DNA of 53,783 bases from assembly GCA_002081555.1 (NCBI GenBank), contig MZNV01000704.1, positions 1 to 53,783 on the forward strand, given 5' to 3'. Shown here piece after piece: positions 1 through 8,687 of this stretch (the first letter of the stretch is position 1; each line of letters begins with the position of its first letter). The notes under the pieces were generated by a model, which saw only the letters and a program-made list of their open reading frames with translations, was not told the origin of the DNA and made no database searches. The translations under genes were made by a program, and so were the position numbers. This DNA is from Protostelium mycophagum (lineage: Eukaryota > Evosea > Variosea > Protosteliida > Protosteliaceae).

Positions 1-550
1 GCAATTGCAATGTTAAGTGATTTCCAGTTAGTGAGCTCAGTGACTGTTCGATCACTGAGTTTTTCAGCGCTAGAAGTCAACATTAGTGAATTGACCTGTC
101 TGTATACTCTCTCCACTCTGCACTGTCACTGTTATAGATGACGCCTGCAACACCCACAGCAGAAGCAGCAGAGACCGCATGTTGCCTTGCATGGAGGTTT
201 GTGGTTTGGCGGGCAATATCAAGAGGGAATTGACGTTTGTCAGAAGCTCCCGATTAACACCTGACAGTTATCACGATGTCACTGCAACCAAAATGCCAAA
301 GACGGCGGATAGTGTCAACATTCCTGAACAATGATATTTTTATATAATGTTCGTGATCGCGGTTTCTTAACGAGCTGGTCTGCTTTGCCCCGTTGTAATA
401 TCACCGACCAAACCGCAGCAGTGATCGAATACGCGAAGATGCTTGCAACAGTCTGGCGATCATCTACAACGACTGTTGAGGCCAAATCCTGGAAGTGGCA
501 ATGTAGTAGAACTCGCTGTGAGCATGATTACCTGACGTGAGAAAACTCAC
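1..550. other. No recognisable gene
   Basis: I see no exon chain or repeat here. Short open stretches on the + strand around 331-540 have no codon pattern or domain that I can recognise. One copy of the dispersed ATCTACAA motif lies near 472. This appears to be decayed intergenic DNA upstream of the transposase relic. Confidence 0.5.
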
Positions 551-1630
551 GTGCAGTTGAGGTTGTTCACATTGAGTTGTGAAATTTCACATCAAGTTGG
601 ACACACTAACACCCAAAGAAATACCCCTTGTGCACATCTTTCTCACATCACTATGCCAAGACCCCCAAGACAAGCCAACCCTCAAAATGAAAGAATTCAC
701 ACTGCCACATTAGAAGAATTTATGCAACAAATGGAGGAGCATATTAGAACAATAGAGGTAGCCCCGCCAGAGGAAGAACTATTACATGCTAAAGACATTG
801 GACTCCACGGCCGCAATGGAGCACGGCCAGCTGGCCCTTTTGTTCAGCATCTTTGAGCTTGAAACAACTGGAAGCAGATGACAAACTTTTCAGAGGTCTA
901 AGTCTGTGACATCTTCATGTCAATTGAACAATACCTTTCTCGCACTCACGGACCAATGCCAAAGTGGTCTATGTTTGATCATTTTGTTCTCTTGCTCATC
1001 TGGCACAAGTGTGGACTGGGATACGCAAACCTGGCAGCAATGTTACAGGTAGATGCCACAACCTTAGAGGCAGCAATTGATTGCATCAGACCATCTGCTT
1101 TGGCTAGACTCAAGTCACACTGATGGGAAGAGTATATCCGTCTAACACCACTAGATGTTGAAGAGATGGAATCAATTGGCCCTCTGTTGATTCTACATCT
1201 GCCACAATCCCTCAACCTGCCAAAACAGTCATGAGTTTTGAGGATGCTAAGCAATTCTGGGATGGAAAGAACGCAAAATACACACTCAAGAAAAAGGTAA
1301 TTTGTCATACATTTTATCATATTGTTGAGATCATCAGGTCAGAATCATAGCATCAGAGCCACATTATGCTCTGTTCTCTATGCCAGCAGCTGTTAGTGGA
1401 AAACATGATTATGCTTATCATAAGTTACATCACAAGAAATACATACCGTATCTTAAGAAGACTGCAGAGGAGAAGTGTGCTTTACCAGATCATTAGAATG
1501 AGATGATGTTGTGAAAGCAACATTAAAACACAAGTAGCAGCAAAGCGCTGAGCTTTGGCAAATCCAGCGTTGTAGACAAGCAACTAATTGCATCTGCCAT
1601 TCTAACCCTATCTACAACGCAACAACTCTT
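551..1630 (+). mobile_element. Decayed DNA transposon, DDE transposase relic (Harbinger/IS5-like)
   Basis: Several + strand pieces read like a DDE-type transposase. A helix-turn-helix-like part near 917-1123 includes SIEQYLSRTHGPMPKW and LLLIWHKCGLGYANLAAML. It is followed by a piece near 1185-1290 with VDSTSATIPQPAKTVMSFED and WDGKNAKYTLKKK, which resembles the region around the first catalytic Asp. A third piece near 1340-1490 reads SEPHYALFSMPAAVSGKHDY and YHKLHHKKYIPYLKK. The pieces lie in different frames, with stops between them and a possible small intron after 1296. The catalytic triad is not intact. The order of parts matches DDE_Tnp_4-type (Harbinger/IS5-like) transposases; the family assignment is from memory. 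No terminal repeats were found, so both ends are approximate. Confidence 0.55.
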
Positions 1631-2079
1631 AATAAAACCTCAGTCTGTCAAGAGAAGAGTTGAGACCACAGTAGCGTTTCGACTTCTTTATTTCTTCACT
1701 ACTCCTGCATTCCCTTCCTGATGTATCTGAGCCTGAGATGACAAGCTGACATTTTGATATTACCTATAATAATTTTATTATATAATAAATATCTGAAGAT
1801 AAATAATAACTATCTTTGACTTATTGTGTGTCTCAACAAATTCAAGTACAGCAGGTCACAATTTGATAGCTCAAACGAGCATGCTGTACATACTATTCCA
1901 GTAAGTTGCAATGTCACACACAAGAATGAGCTGAGGAAGTTTGTGCTTTGCACATAAAGAGAGAAAAGCGTTTGTTGACACATTGTTGTATTGCAAGTGT
2001 TTGGCAAGGTATGTAACCTTTTTGGTCAGAATCAAGACGGCAATCAAATAATTACCTTTCAGAGAATTAAAGAGGTGCT
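1631..2079. other. AT-rich stretch, no gene seen
   Basis: The sequence is AT-rich and has no convincing exon on either strand. It separates two decayed transposon segments. The short open stretches near 1810-2007 have unbiased codon use and no motif. Confidence 0.5.
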
Positions 2080-2990
2080 TGAGACCTCAGCTTTGTCAGT
2101 GATCTGCACATTGTCTTTATCTTCAAAAATACTGTTGAGTAGGTTGTTGTCAGCAGACAACTCTGCACCATCTGTAGACATCCATGATGAGGCATCATCA
2201 ACATCAGCATTGCTAACATCAATCATCAGTGGGGTCGTTGTGTCAGTCTTATCTTCTGAGGCATTGTTGCCCTCTTCTATAATTTTCTTAGGCTTTGCCT
2301 TTGTTGATTTTGTCTTTGGTTTCTTCTTTGGGGTTCCTGTTATTCCTCTCTATTATGTTACAGCTCTGTAAGAGCTGCTTGAAATTCAAGATTAATAATA
2401 TGACCAAAACATCAAACACAAGATAATGATCCTTCAAATTGTCCTTTAATCTCTTCTGCTAATACATCAATCAATGTGTCATCTGTGGTCACATTATCAA
2501 GGACAATGCCCTAAACACACTCTAAGATCTGTCATTTCTTACAAATGCCCACTACTGCTGTAGCAAGATGTCAAGCTGTATGTTGAGTGTGTTTTTTGTG
2601 ATCTGGAATTATGAAACGTAAAATAACACCAGAAATGAATGCAGTCCACATGCCAAGGCTCAGATAAACTACCCTAATGCTCTCCTGTATTTTGTCTCTG
2701 AACCATTAGCTGGTCTCCAAATAACAGTGTTACAACTGTAATATTGTGATTTTTATGAAGAGAAGAAAAATAAACAAGATACCTTTAACATTTGAAGTTT
2801 AGTCCTTCTTTGCCCTTTTCAGACAGTCGAACAGGCACTTCATAGTAGATATATATAGCTGAATGTTTTTTTGTGAACCTCTTTTGAAAGGCAGGCATTG
2901 CCTCCTCTGCTGTCTAATCTGATTCACTGTTAGAATCTTCTTGTGTAGTGTCTGTCCTGCTCCTCTTTATTTTTCTGTGTTTCTTCTTTG
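2080..2990 (-). mobile_element. Decayed transposase-like gene, possibly hAT/BED type
   Basis: Read on the minus strand, several blocks keep coding character but are separated by stops and frame changes. Near 2960-2800 the blocks read TAEEAMPAFQKRF and YYEVPVRLSEKGKEGLNFKC. Near 2720-2690 a block reads RPANGSETKYRRAL, which resembles the second half of a BED zinc finger. Near 2510-2440 a block reads GIVLDNVTTDDTLIDVLAEE. Near 2350-2080 there is a basic then acidic segment (KKKPKTKSTKAKPKKII, then many Asp, Ser and Thr). A BED-like finger followed by a hydrophobic helix region is known from hAT transposases, but there is no RW or dimerisation block to prove it. The segment could instead be a decayed host gene. 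The palindromic cluster just upstream (2984-3127) would fit a sub-terminal repeat of such an element. Confidence 0.35.
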
Positions 2991-3127
2991 TTCAGAACAA
3001 CTGAAGAATTTGTTCTGTTCTGTTTTTGTTCTGCAAAATATCAAAACAAGATCAGAACATTAGTTTTAGGTTCAGAACAGAACAAAACAACCTAAAACAT
3101 GAACAAAACAGAAAATAGACTGTTCTG
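2984..3127. repeat. Palindromic TGTTCTG/CAGAACA repeat cluster
   Basis: About 140 bp contain roughly ten copies of GTTCTG or its complement CAGAAC in both orientations, for example TTCTGTTCTGTTTTTGTTCTG and later TTCAGAACAGAACAAAAC. The two halves can pair as an imperfect inverted repeat. Clusters of short direct and inverted motifs are typical of sub-terminal regions of hAT-type transposons. That reading is inference, because no target-site duplication was identified. Confidence 0.6.
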
Positions 3128-3353
3128 TCACTCTTTAAAATATGTATTGTGATGTATACAGACGCATCTACATCAGATAATTTGTTAGAACTTCTATCCA
3201 AACAACAAAGAGAAAAGGTAACTTCAAGATATATCCTCTATTTGAGACAAAAGCACTTCAACTGTTTTATTACTTAGCCATAAATAAATTACAATGTTGA
3301 TTAAAATATTGAAACAACTTACAAACAAATTATATTAATTTATTTGTGCTTCT

Positions 3354-3623
3354 ATGTCACATTCTGAGGATAAAAGATCTAAGAAAGACTCTAAAGCTGA
3401 AGCAAGAAGCAATGCTAAGGAAGAGGAGGAGGAATTGGAAGAAGAACAGCCAATAAAGGCAAAGAGAAAGTCACCCAAAAAATTGATTATAGAAAATGTT
3501 TCAACTAAAGCTTCATACAAGGAAGAAAGCAAGAAAGAAGCCCCTGCCCAGAAGCAGCCTTCTGCAAAGGGGATCAAAAAGATAGGAGGATTTACTGCAC
3601 CTTCTAAGAGGCAGAAGAAATAG
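3354..3623 (+). CDS. Lysine/glutamate-rich ORF, unrecognised
   Basis: An uninterrupted 89-residue ORF starts MSHSEDKRSKKDSKAEARS, passes through an acidic run near residues 24-32 and ends GGFTAPSKRQKK. The composition (Lys, Glu, Ser) suggests a disordered, possibly nuclear segment. No domain is recognisable. It could be a true small gene, the last exon of a larger one, or part of a transposon-encoded protein, given the decayed elements on both sides. AT-rich codon use (many AAA and GAA) is unlike RPL7 or SmD1 downstream but like the other ORFs in this AT-rich block. Confidence 0.3.
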   Translation: MSHSEDKRSKKDSKAEARSNAKEEEEELEEEQPIKAKRKSPKKLIIENVSTKASYKEESKKEAPAQKQPSAKGIKKIGGFTAPSKRQKK

Positions 3624-3666
3624 ATCAATAAATCATATCTGCAAGGACAATAATGTGTTTTTATCT

Positions 3667-3784
3667 TTTTAGTACAATATCAGCAACTTTTGATGGATCT
3701 TTTTTTCTTTTGATATGTGATTTTTCATAATTAGACTCATCTGAAGATTCTTTAACTGCTATTGGCCTTTTTCTCGTCTTAAAT
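3667..3784 (-). CDS. Lysine-rich C-terminal exon or fragment
   Basis: The minus strand is open in one frame for about 39 codons ending in TAA. It reads KTRKRPIAVKESSDESNYEK, then a run of basic residues, then DPSKVADIVLKR before the stop. No ATG is seen in frame, so it would need an upstream exon. It points toward the + strand lysine-rich ORF at 3354-3623, so the two would converge. It could be a terminal exon of the homeodomain ORF upstream on the same strand, but no splice link was found. Confidence 0.25.
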
Positions 3785-4214
3785 AATAAATAATATTAAA
3801 ATATTATTGTGATGCTTAAAATGTTTTATTTAAAAATGAGCACTTTATGATGATCTTGTTATAAATATTTATGACAATTATTATATTAAACAATATACAT
3901 ATAATTCTTATCATATATTTAGAGGTTTATTATAAAAGCAAAGTTTACATTTATATTTCCACCAATATAGACCTATAAAAATAATACATACAAACATTAA
4001 TCTATCAGAAAAATATTCAGATGTTGGTTTAGGGTTTCATTACTTGAGAAAATCATACTTTTTTTCAAAACTCATAAATGAATACTCAAGAGAAGAGAGA
4101 TTAATTATTGAAATTATATAAGAAGTATAACTACAAACATAACTCTATTAAAGAAATTATTGCATTTGCATTACAAAATAGTTGTAAATTGATAAATGCA
4201 ATATTTGATGCACA
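3785..4214. other. AT-rich stretch, no gene seen
   Basis: Very AT-rich sequence with short A and T runs and frequent stops in all frames. No repeats with clear boundaries were seen before the MITE. Confidence 0.55.
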
Positions 4215-4216
4215 TA

Positions 4217-4433
4217 TTACCCGGCGGACACGGATTTGTACCAATTTCAAAATTATCGTTTGAAGCAAATAATTTTTCAACAATCCCGGTACGGAACGCG
4301 AGTGTCGCGGTAAGGTGGTCACCGGGGTGACAATCGCTTACCGTAATGGTCACGTCGCTTACCGGGATTATAAAAAAATAATTGCTTTCAAAATTAATTT
4401 TGAAATTGGTACAAATCCGTGTCCGCCGGGTAA
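4217..4433. mobile_element. 217-bp MITE with long terminal inverted repeats and TA target site
   Basis: The left end TTACCCGGCGGACACGG and the right end CCGTGTCCGCCGGGTAA are perfect reverse complements. Similarity continues inward for more than 50 bp (left CCAATTTCAAAATTA, right TTTTGAAATTGG) and resumes near the centre (AATCCCGGTA against TACCGGGATT). TA dinucleotides flank it at 4215-4216 and 4434-4435. Long inverted repeats, no coding capacity and a TA duplication are hallmarks of MITEs mobilised by Tc1/mariner-type transposases. The arms are nearly intact, so the insertion looks fairly recent. A transcript across it would fold into a long hairpin. Confidence 0.85.
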
Positions 4434-4458
4434 TATGTTCAGATTTGATTGAATGCTG

Positions 4459-4689
4459 CTATAAAATTATAATTATATCTGTGATTAATTTGTGAATGAA
4501 TTTTGGGTCTGATATCCTTTCTTTATATTTACGTCTGAAGTTAATGAACCATGTTTTGATTTGTATTTTACTTAATTGGCATCTTATAATCAAATTTTCA
4601 TAATCTTCTTCAGAGAGATATAAATTATCAGTATGATCAACTATCCAATGTTTAAATGTTTTAATTATGAAAGGTGAAAATTTACGCAT
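4459..4689 (-). CDS. Small TALE-type homeodomain protein
   Basis: This 76-residue ORF is almost entirely a homeodomain of the TALE/KN type. Helix 1 includes IIKTFKHWIVDH, followed by the extended loop DNLYLSEEDYENL and a recognition helix KIQIKTWFINFRRKYKER. The invariant W, F, N and R of the DNA-contacting helix are present, and NLYLS matches the NPYPS loop of TALE proteins. The frame stays open a few codons upstream to a possible 3' splice site near 4713, so another 5' exon is possible, but PIG-Y starts only 77 bp away on the other strand. Codons are strongly AT-rich compared with the genes to the right. A stub left by a larger homeobox gene cannot be excluded. The expected role is sequence-specific DNA binding. 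Confidence 0.6.
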   Translation of the reverse strand: MRKFSPFIIKTFKHWIVDHTDNLYLSEEDYENLIIRCQLSKIQIKTWFINFRRKYKERISDPKFIHKLITDIIIIL

Positions 4690-4765
4690 GTCAAAATTGT
4701 CCTAAAATATTCAGTGATATGATTATGATGATCGTGACAGAATTTGGCCAGCGGAAACCAACAAG

Positions 4766-5091
4766 ATGCACCCTCAAGAAAGATTCGCAGAGCTCGGACA
4801 TCACGCCAGAATCAACAACAACTTTGCAACTGGGTGCTGCGGTTTTTGTCTCCTTTTTTGTATATTTGTCTTCTTCGCTGCTTCCATCTTCTCCATTTAT
4901 GTGTCTAAAATACTTCCAGAAACAGGTACTCTGCTTAAAGAATTTAAACCTAACTTTGGACAGGTAATCACATTTTGGATGCCATCAAAGAGGATCAGCA
5001 TTATTGTTTTCTGATACCAATCACCTTTATGTGGACATATTTCTTTGTTGGAAACAACTGGCTTGCTCTCAAATTCTTCCGACATGTGTGA
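4766..5091 (+). CDS. PIGY: PIG-Y-like subunit of GPI N-acetylglucosaminyltransferase
   Basis: There are two exons (4766-4925 and 4964-5091) with a 38-nt GT-AG intron. The 95-residue product has two membrane segments (CCGFCLLFCIFVFFAASIF, and FLIPITFMWTYFFVGNNWLA). It ends with ALKFFRHV, which closely matches the end of human PIG-Y (LLPIT...GIKLFRHN). PIG-Y is a small ER membrane subunit of the GPI-GlcNAc transferase that makes the first GPI-anchor intermediate. Length and topology fit the family. The 3' end overlaps, on the opposite strand, the end of the ORF at 5001-5525. The start ATG opens the frame and is followed by a plausible cytosolic tail. Confidence 0.8.
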
Positions 5092-5525
5092 TCTTTGAAG
5101 ACAAATTCATGGCAGGCTTTATCAATAAAACAACCCAACAAGAAGCGTTGCGTGATGCATGACATCATTAAAAAGATGGTGAGAGCGTAAGCCTGGGGCA
5201 TGACTTCATATAGACTGGGTGGAACCACTGCACCCAAAATGATAGCCATGCTGAAGTTTACCCACAATTCCGCCATGGGAATAGTCTGAACATGTAATAG
5301 AGAGGTGCGCTTAAGGCCACTGCTTCTCTCTGATAATTGTCGGAGCGTTTGTGTGGGAAGAAATTTGGACTGAGCAAGCTTGGTTCCTTCCAGCTGATAA
5401 TCTCCTGTCTCAATAAGCTGGTGAGGTGCAGAAATCTCCACCAAGACAGTACATAAATGTGGTCTTGACAACACATGGTCATTATACACCAGACCCAAGA
5501 GCTGTGTTCCATTGGAAAGCACCAT
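5001..5525 (-). CDS. Unrecognised 174-residue ORF with hydrophobic segments
   Basis: A continuous ORF starts MVLSNGTQLLGLVYNDHVL. After a polar first half, it has two hydrophobic stretches near residues 110-155 (VNFSMAIILGAVVPP and ALTIFLMMSCITQRFLLGCF). I do not recognise the family. Its last 30 codons run antisense to the second exon of PIG-Y. Either the two transcripts converge and overlap, or this ORF ends differently after splicing. A GT-AG pair inside codons 109-120 could be removed, but that gives stops, so the unspliced reading is preferred. Coding status is moderately supported by length alone. Confidence 0.4.
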   Translation of the reverse strand: MVLSNGTQLLGLVYNDHVLSRPHLCTVLVEISAPHQLIETGDYQLEGTKLAQSKFLPTQTLRQLSERSSGLKRTSLLHVQTIPMAELWVNFSMAIILGAVVPPSLYEVMPQAYALTIFLMMSCITQRFLLGCFIDKACHEFVFKDHTCRKNLRASQLFPTKKYVHIKVIGIRKQ

Positions 5526-5795
5526 AAATAAATCTAAATTTTCGTTGCCAGATGGGGTGTCGAAACCGAAAATTCAGCGCACTCGTGTCTCAACACAATA
5601 ATTATGCAAGAAGCTTTCAAAATGATGCACCAAGTGTGGTCTGGGCACTCAAACACTTTTTAAAGTGATTACCGAAATCTTTGTCACAAAAAATCGAATG
5701 AAGTCTGAAGATTTCCTGAAAAATTCAACAACCGGATCGATCCTTGTGAATCGAAAGTTATCCCAAGACGAGCATCCTCTATATAGAAACACGAG
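5526..5795. promoter_or_regulatory. Divergent promoter region, unrecognised ORF and SmD1
   Basis: This 270-bp gap separates two start codons pointing away from each other. It must hold both promoters if both genes are real. I see no clear TATA box in a fixed position or any other named element. A short AT-rich patch lies just before the SmD1 ATG. Confidence 0.4.
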
Positions 5796-6284
5796 ATGAA
5801 GCTAGTTCGGTGAGAATCTTTCATCCTAATACCTATACATGCTAATCCTCTTTGCACAGTTTTCTGATGAAATTGAATAATGAGACTGTAACAGTCGAGT
5901 TAAAGAATGGAACTATCGTCCACGGTACCATCACAGGTGATTTTTCGCTCTATTATTGTTTTTAATGGCTCATTTCGTAGCGTAGGTGTGGACGTCAGCA
6001 TGAACACACATTTAAAGACCGTGAAGATGATCGTCAAGGGTAAAAATCCCGTAAATCTCGAAACCCTCAGCATAAGAGGAAACAACATCAGATATTACAT
6101 TCTGAGTGACACATTGAACCTTGATACACTGCTCGTAGACGATACTCCAAGACCTAAAGCTAAGAAGGACGGCGGTGAGTTTTTTAGAAAGAAATAATCA
6201 TTGATATAACAAGGCCGTGGAGGCAGAGGAGGAAGAGGAGTTGTCCGTGGACGTGGAAGAGGAAGAGGACGTGGAGCAAGATAA
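5796..6284 (+). CDS. SNRPD1: Small nuclear ribonucleoprotein Sm D1
   Basis: There are four exons: 5796-5809, 5860-5936, 5986-6174 and 6214-6284. The protein begins [20 protein letters not shown], as human SmD1 does. It keeps the Sm1 motif ([20 protein letters not shown]) and the Sm2 motif ([13 protein letters not shown]), and it ends in an RG-rich tail ([18 protein letters not shown]). SmD1 is one of seven Sm proteins forming the ring on U1, U2, U4 and U5 snRNAs; the RG tail is normally dimethylated and bound by SMN. The first exon carries only 14 coding bases, which reading frame alone would miss. Introns are 38-50 nt with GT-AG ends. Confidence 0.95.
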
Positions 6285-6565
6285 AGAGAATCACTTGGTG
6301 AGCCGCTGTATCATGTTTTCATAAACACAACACATGTAGATAATTTCTTAATCTTTATGTGCAATATCAAAGTAGGGGTGAGACTGTAAATTCTGTCTGT
6401 TTGTTTGTGTTGACGAACAAGTGCTCAAATCTGGATCATTTGAGTGATGATTAGATCTGTTCAAAGAAAGTTCACGATTGGATCGATATGAACAAATGAA
6501 CATTGGCCCGTAATCCAGCCACGTGGCTGATCGGTATCCTGTTTTTCCGTGCATATCACGCAAGC

Positions 6566-7239
6566 ATGAAGGGAATCAGCAGCATGCGGGTCGGTGTATG
6601 CAGTGCAGCTCTCAAGACAAAACCATTGCAAAGAACATCTGTTAAAATCGGTTCTCTTGTCGCCAACTCTTCATCTTTCATTACCAAAGCAAAGAAGGAA
6701 GGCCATCAATCATTAATTGGTTCATTCGACGCAAGTGAAGGTTTCGATAGTATTTTTAAAGACATGCAAGTGACCCACCTCAATGGAGAGGGTGAGGTGA
6801 GACTTGAAAGCCGCATTGAGACATCAGTAATCAACACAGATCAATGCCATTTGTATTTTGCCTGTCAGCGCGCAGGTGCGAAACAGCGATTCTGAGCGAA
6901 ATAGTTGATTATTCCTAGATTGGAAATTCGTACAAAACTCTGCATGGGGGAGCTATCGCCTCTCTTGTGGACATTGTCGGTACTCTGGCTCTCTTGTCCA
7001 AAGATGACCAGCGGGGAGGTGTCAGTGTGGATATCAACTGTAATTATTTGTTATCAATCCCAGTGGGTGACTCTGTAAGATGTGAAGGGAAGGTGAGTTT
7101 CTTTCCTTGTGTTGTTACAAGATGGATAATTGGGTAGGTGTTGAAGATTGGAAAGACTTTGGGTTTTACTGAGGTCAAACTATTTCGAGAATCAGACAAC
7201 AAGCTCGCCGCTGTTGGTCGACACACAAAAGCACTGTGA
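6566..7239 (+). CDS. ACOT13: Hotdog-fold acyl-CoA thioesterase, ACOT13/THEM2-like
   Basis: Four exons are inferred: 6566-6796, 6840-6875, 6919-7092 and 7138-7239. The joined product contains KTLHGGAIASLVDIVGTLAL, then GGVSVDINCNYLLS and GKTLGFTEVKLF, and ends VGRHTKAL. The order and the HGG(A/x)IA...D motif match THEM2/ACOT13 and the PaaI-like thioesterases. The Asp/Gly site that acts on the thioester in this family is present in HGGAIASLVD. The family hydrolyses medium- and long-chain acyl-CoAs, often at mitochondria. The N-terminus carries about 50 extra residues rich in Ser, Lys and Arg, which could be an organelle-targeting segment. Exon 2 is only 36 bases and is supported because it restores the INAICILPVSAQ strand of the hotdog fold. 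Confidence 0.85.
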
Positions 7240-7347
7240 TCAACTGCAGAATTAACGATCGAACTCGTAAGATGAAATAAAAGAGCGGCTGATAAATACA
7301 ATATATATTCTGAATCCCCTTTATCATCAGCATATGATGCAAATGTC

Positions 7348-8155
7348 TTAGTTCATTCTTCTGATGAGGACGTTGATCTTGTTCTCGTGGTTTCCAGTGT
7401 CTCCACCCTCGTTGAAGGAGTTGACGACGGACTTGAATCCTCCGGTGGGTGCGGAGAGCTTGAAGGGCCACAGGAACTTGTTGACGTACTTGAAGTTGGG
7501 TCCAACGGTGTAGATCTCGTGGATGATGTCCTCAACGCAGACAACTCCGTGCTTCTTCAAGTTAGCCTCGACAACGGTGTTGTTGAGGATGGGGACTCTC
7601 TGTCCGTTAACCTTGGCAAATCCACGCTTGTAGACGAGCTCCTTGACGGTCTTGAGGTTGGGGTAACTATGTTGAGTTGGTGTGTGGAGAAGATAAGGAA
7701 TAGACTTACCCGTAGGCGACGTAGGGCTCGACGAGTCTGAGCATGTTCTTGGTGGCCTTGTTGAGCTTGACGAAGGTGGCGTTTCCGGGCTGGAGGAGAC
7801 GGAGGAGCTGGAGCACCTTTCTGGGCTTGGGGTGCATTTGGGAGATACTATAATTCAATAAATAAGTGTAAAAGCGATGTGGAAGTGAGCTTACCCTCTG
7901 ATGCGGACAACAACAGCGAGCTTGGGCTCGGTGGGGACGTAGAAGTTACCCTTGCTCTTGGCGGCTCTCTTGTAGGCGATCAAGGATCTCTCGATGTTTC
8001 TGTAGACAGAGACGTACTTCTCGGCTCTCTTGAAGGCAACAGCCTTGGAGGCGACCTTCTTCTTGCGAGCAGCGTCGATCTTCTTCTTCAAACCCTCTTG
8101 TCTTTGGGGTGCGGTTCTTCTTCTGCGGAGAACAGACTCAGGGACTGGGACATTT
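7348..8155 (-). CDS. RPL7: Large-subunit ribosomal protein uL30 (RPL7)
   Basis: Three exons are clear: 8155-7895, 7847-7710 and 7666-7348. The N-terminal part reads [20 protein letters not shown] and a lysine-rich [16 protein letters not shown]. The core has [31 protein letters not shown] and [20 protein letters not shown]. The C-terminus reads [18 protein letters not shown] and ends INVLIRRMN. This is the eukaryotic RPL7 arrangement, with length near 245 residues. The initiator Met must lie in a tiny upstream exon that I could not place between 8156 and about 8330. Codon choice is extremely biased (AAG for Lys, GCC, GTC, CTC), unlike neighbouring genes, as expected for very high expression. 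This bias also creates long serine- and valine-rich shadow frames. Confidence 0.93.
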
Positions 8156-8687
8156 CTGGATTCTATTCAGTAAGGAATCATAATTCCTCATACAGATTTC
8201 GTCAAGAGTGACTCTCAAAAGAGAGGTCCAAGAGATAAATCTCAAAGACACTGTCATCTTGCGATAGGGCCGTTCCCCTCCGAAGAGAAAGAACCTCCAG
8301 CACTAGCAGTGAAGGAGAGGCATCCATCATGTATGAATGTCTTTATTAATTAGAGGAGAATATATAGACACCCACGACTTGTAGGCAGGGGACGACATGA
8401 CTGATGAATGTAATGGGGACAGTCGGTGAACGAGAAGATCACTCAAAAAAACCTAAACATGACATCGCAAATGATATCTTCATTACAATCCTTTTCTGCT
8501 TTCTCATCGGATTGAAACAAGGATTTTTCGACCAAAAAGATTTATTTTTGTTTCTTTATTGAATACAAGTTATTGCTGAACCTCAGAAGTCTTTGGACAC
8601 GCTCGCTTCTCGTGTCGCTGGACACACGAACAAAAATACTTGTGTTGTAGATAAATGCAGTTTTTCCTTCCCGATCAGAAATAATCG
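8156..8687. other. RPL7 upstream region, no other gene seen
   Basis: The stretch should contain the short first exon and promoter of RPL7 (reading leftward) and the promoter of the gene starting at 8688 (reading rightward). One TTGTAGAT motif lies at 8645. No additional exon chain was found. Confidence 0.5.

Noticed and set aside
7353-8211. Long serine- and valine-rich frames across RPL7 on both strands
   Set aside because: They are shadows created by the extreme codon bias of RPL7; the RPL7 frame carries all family motifs.
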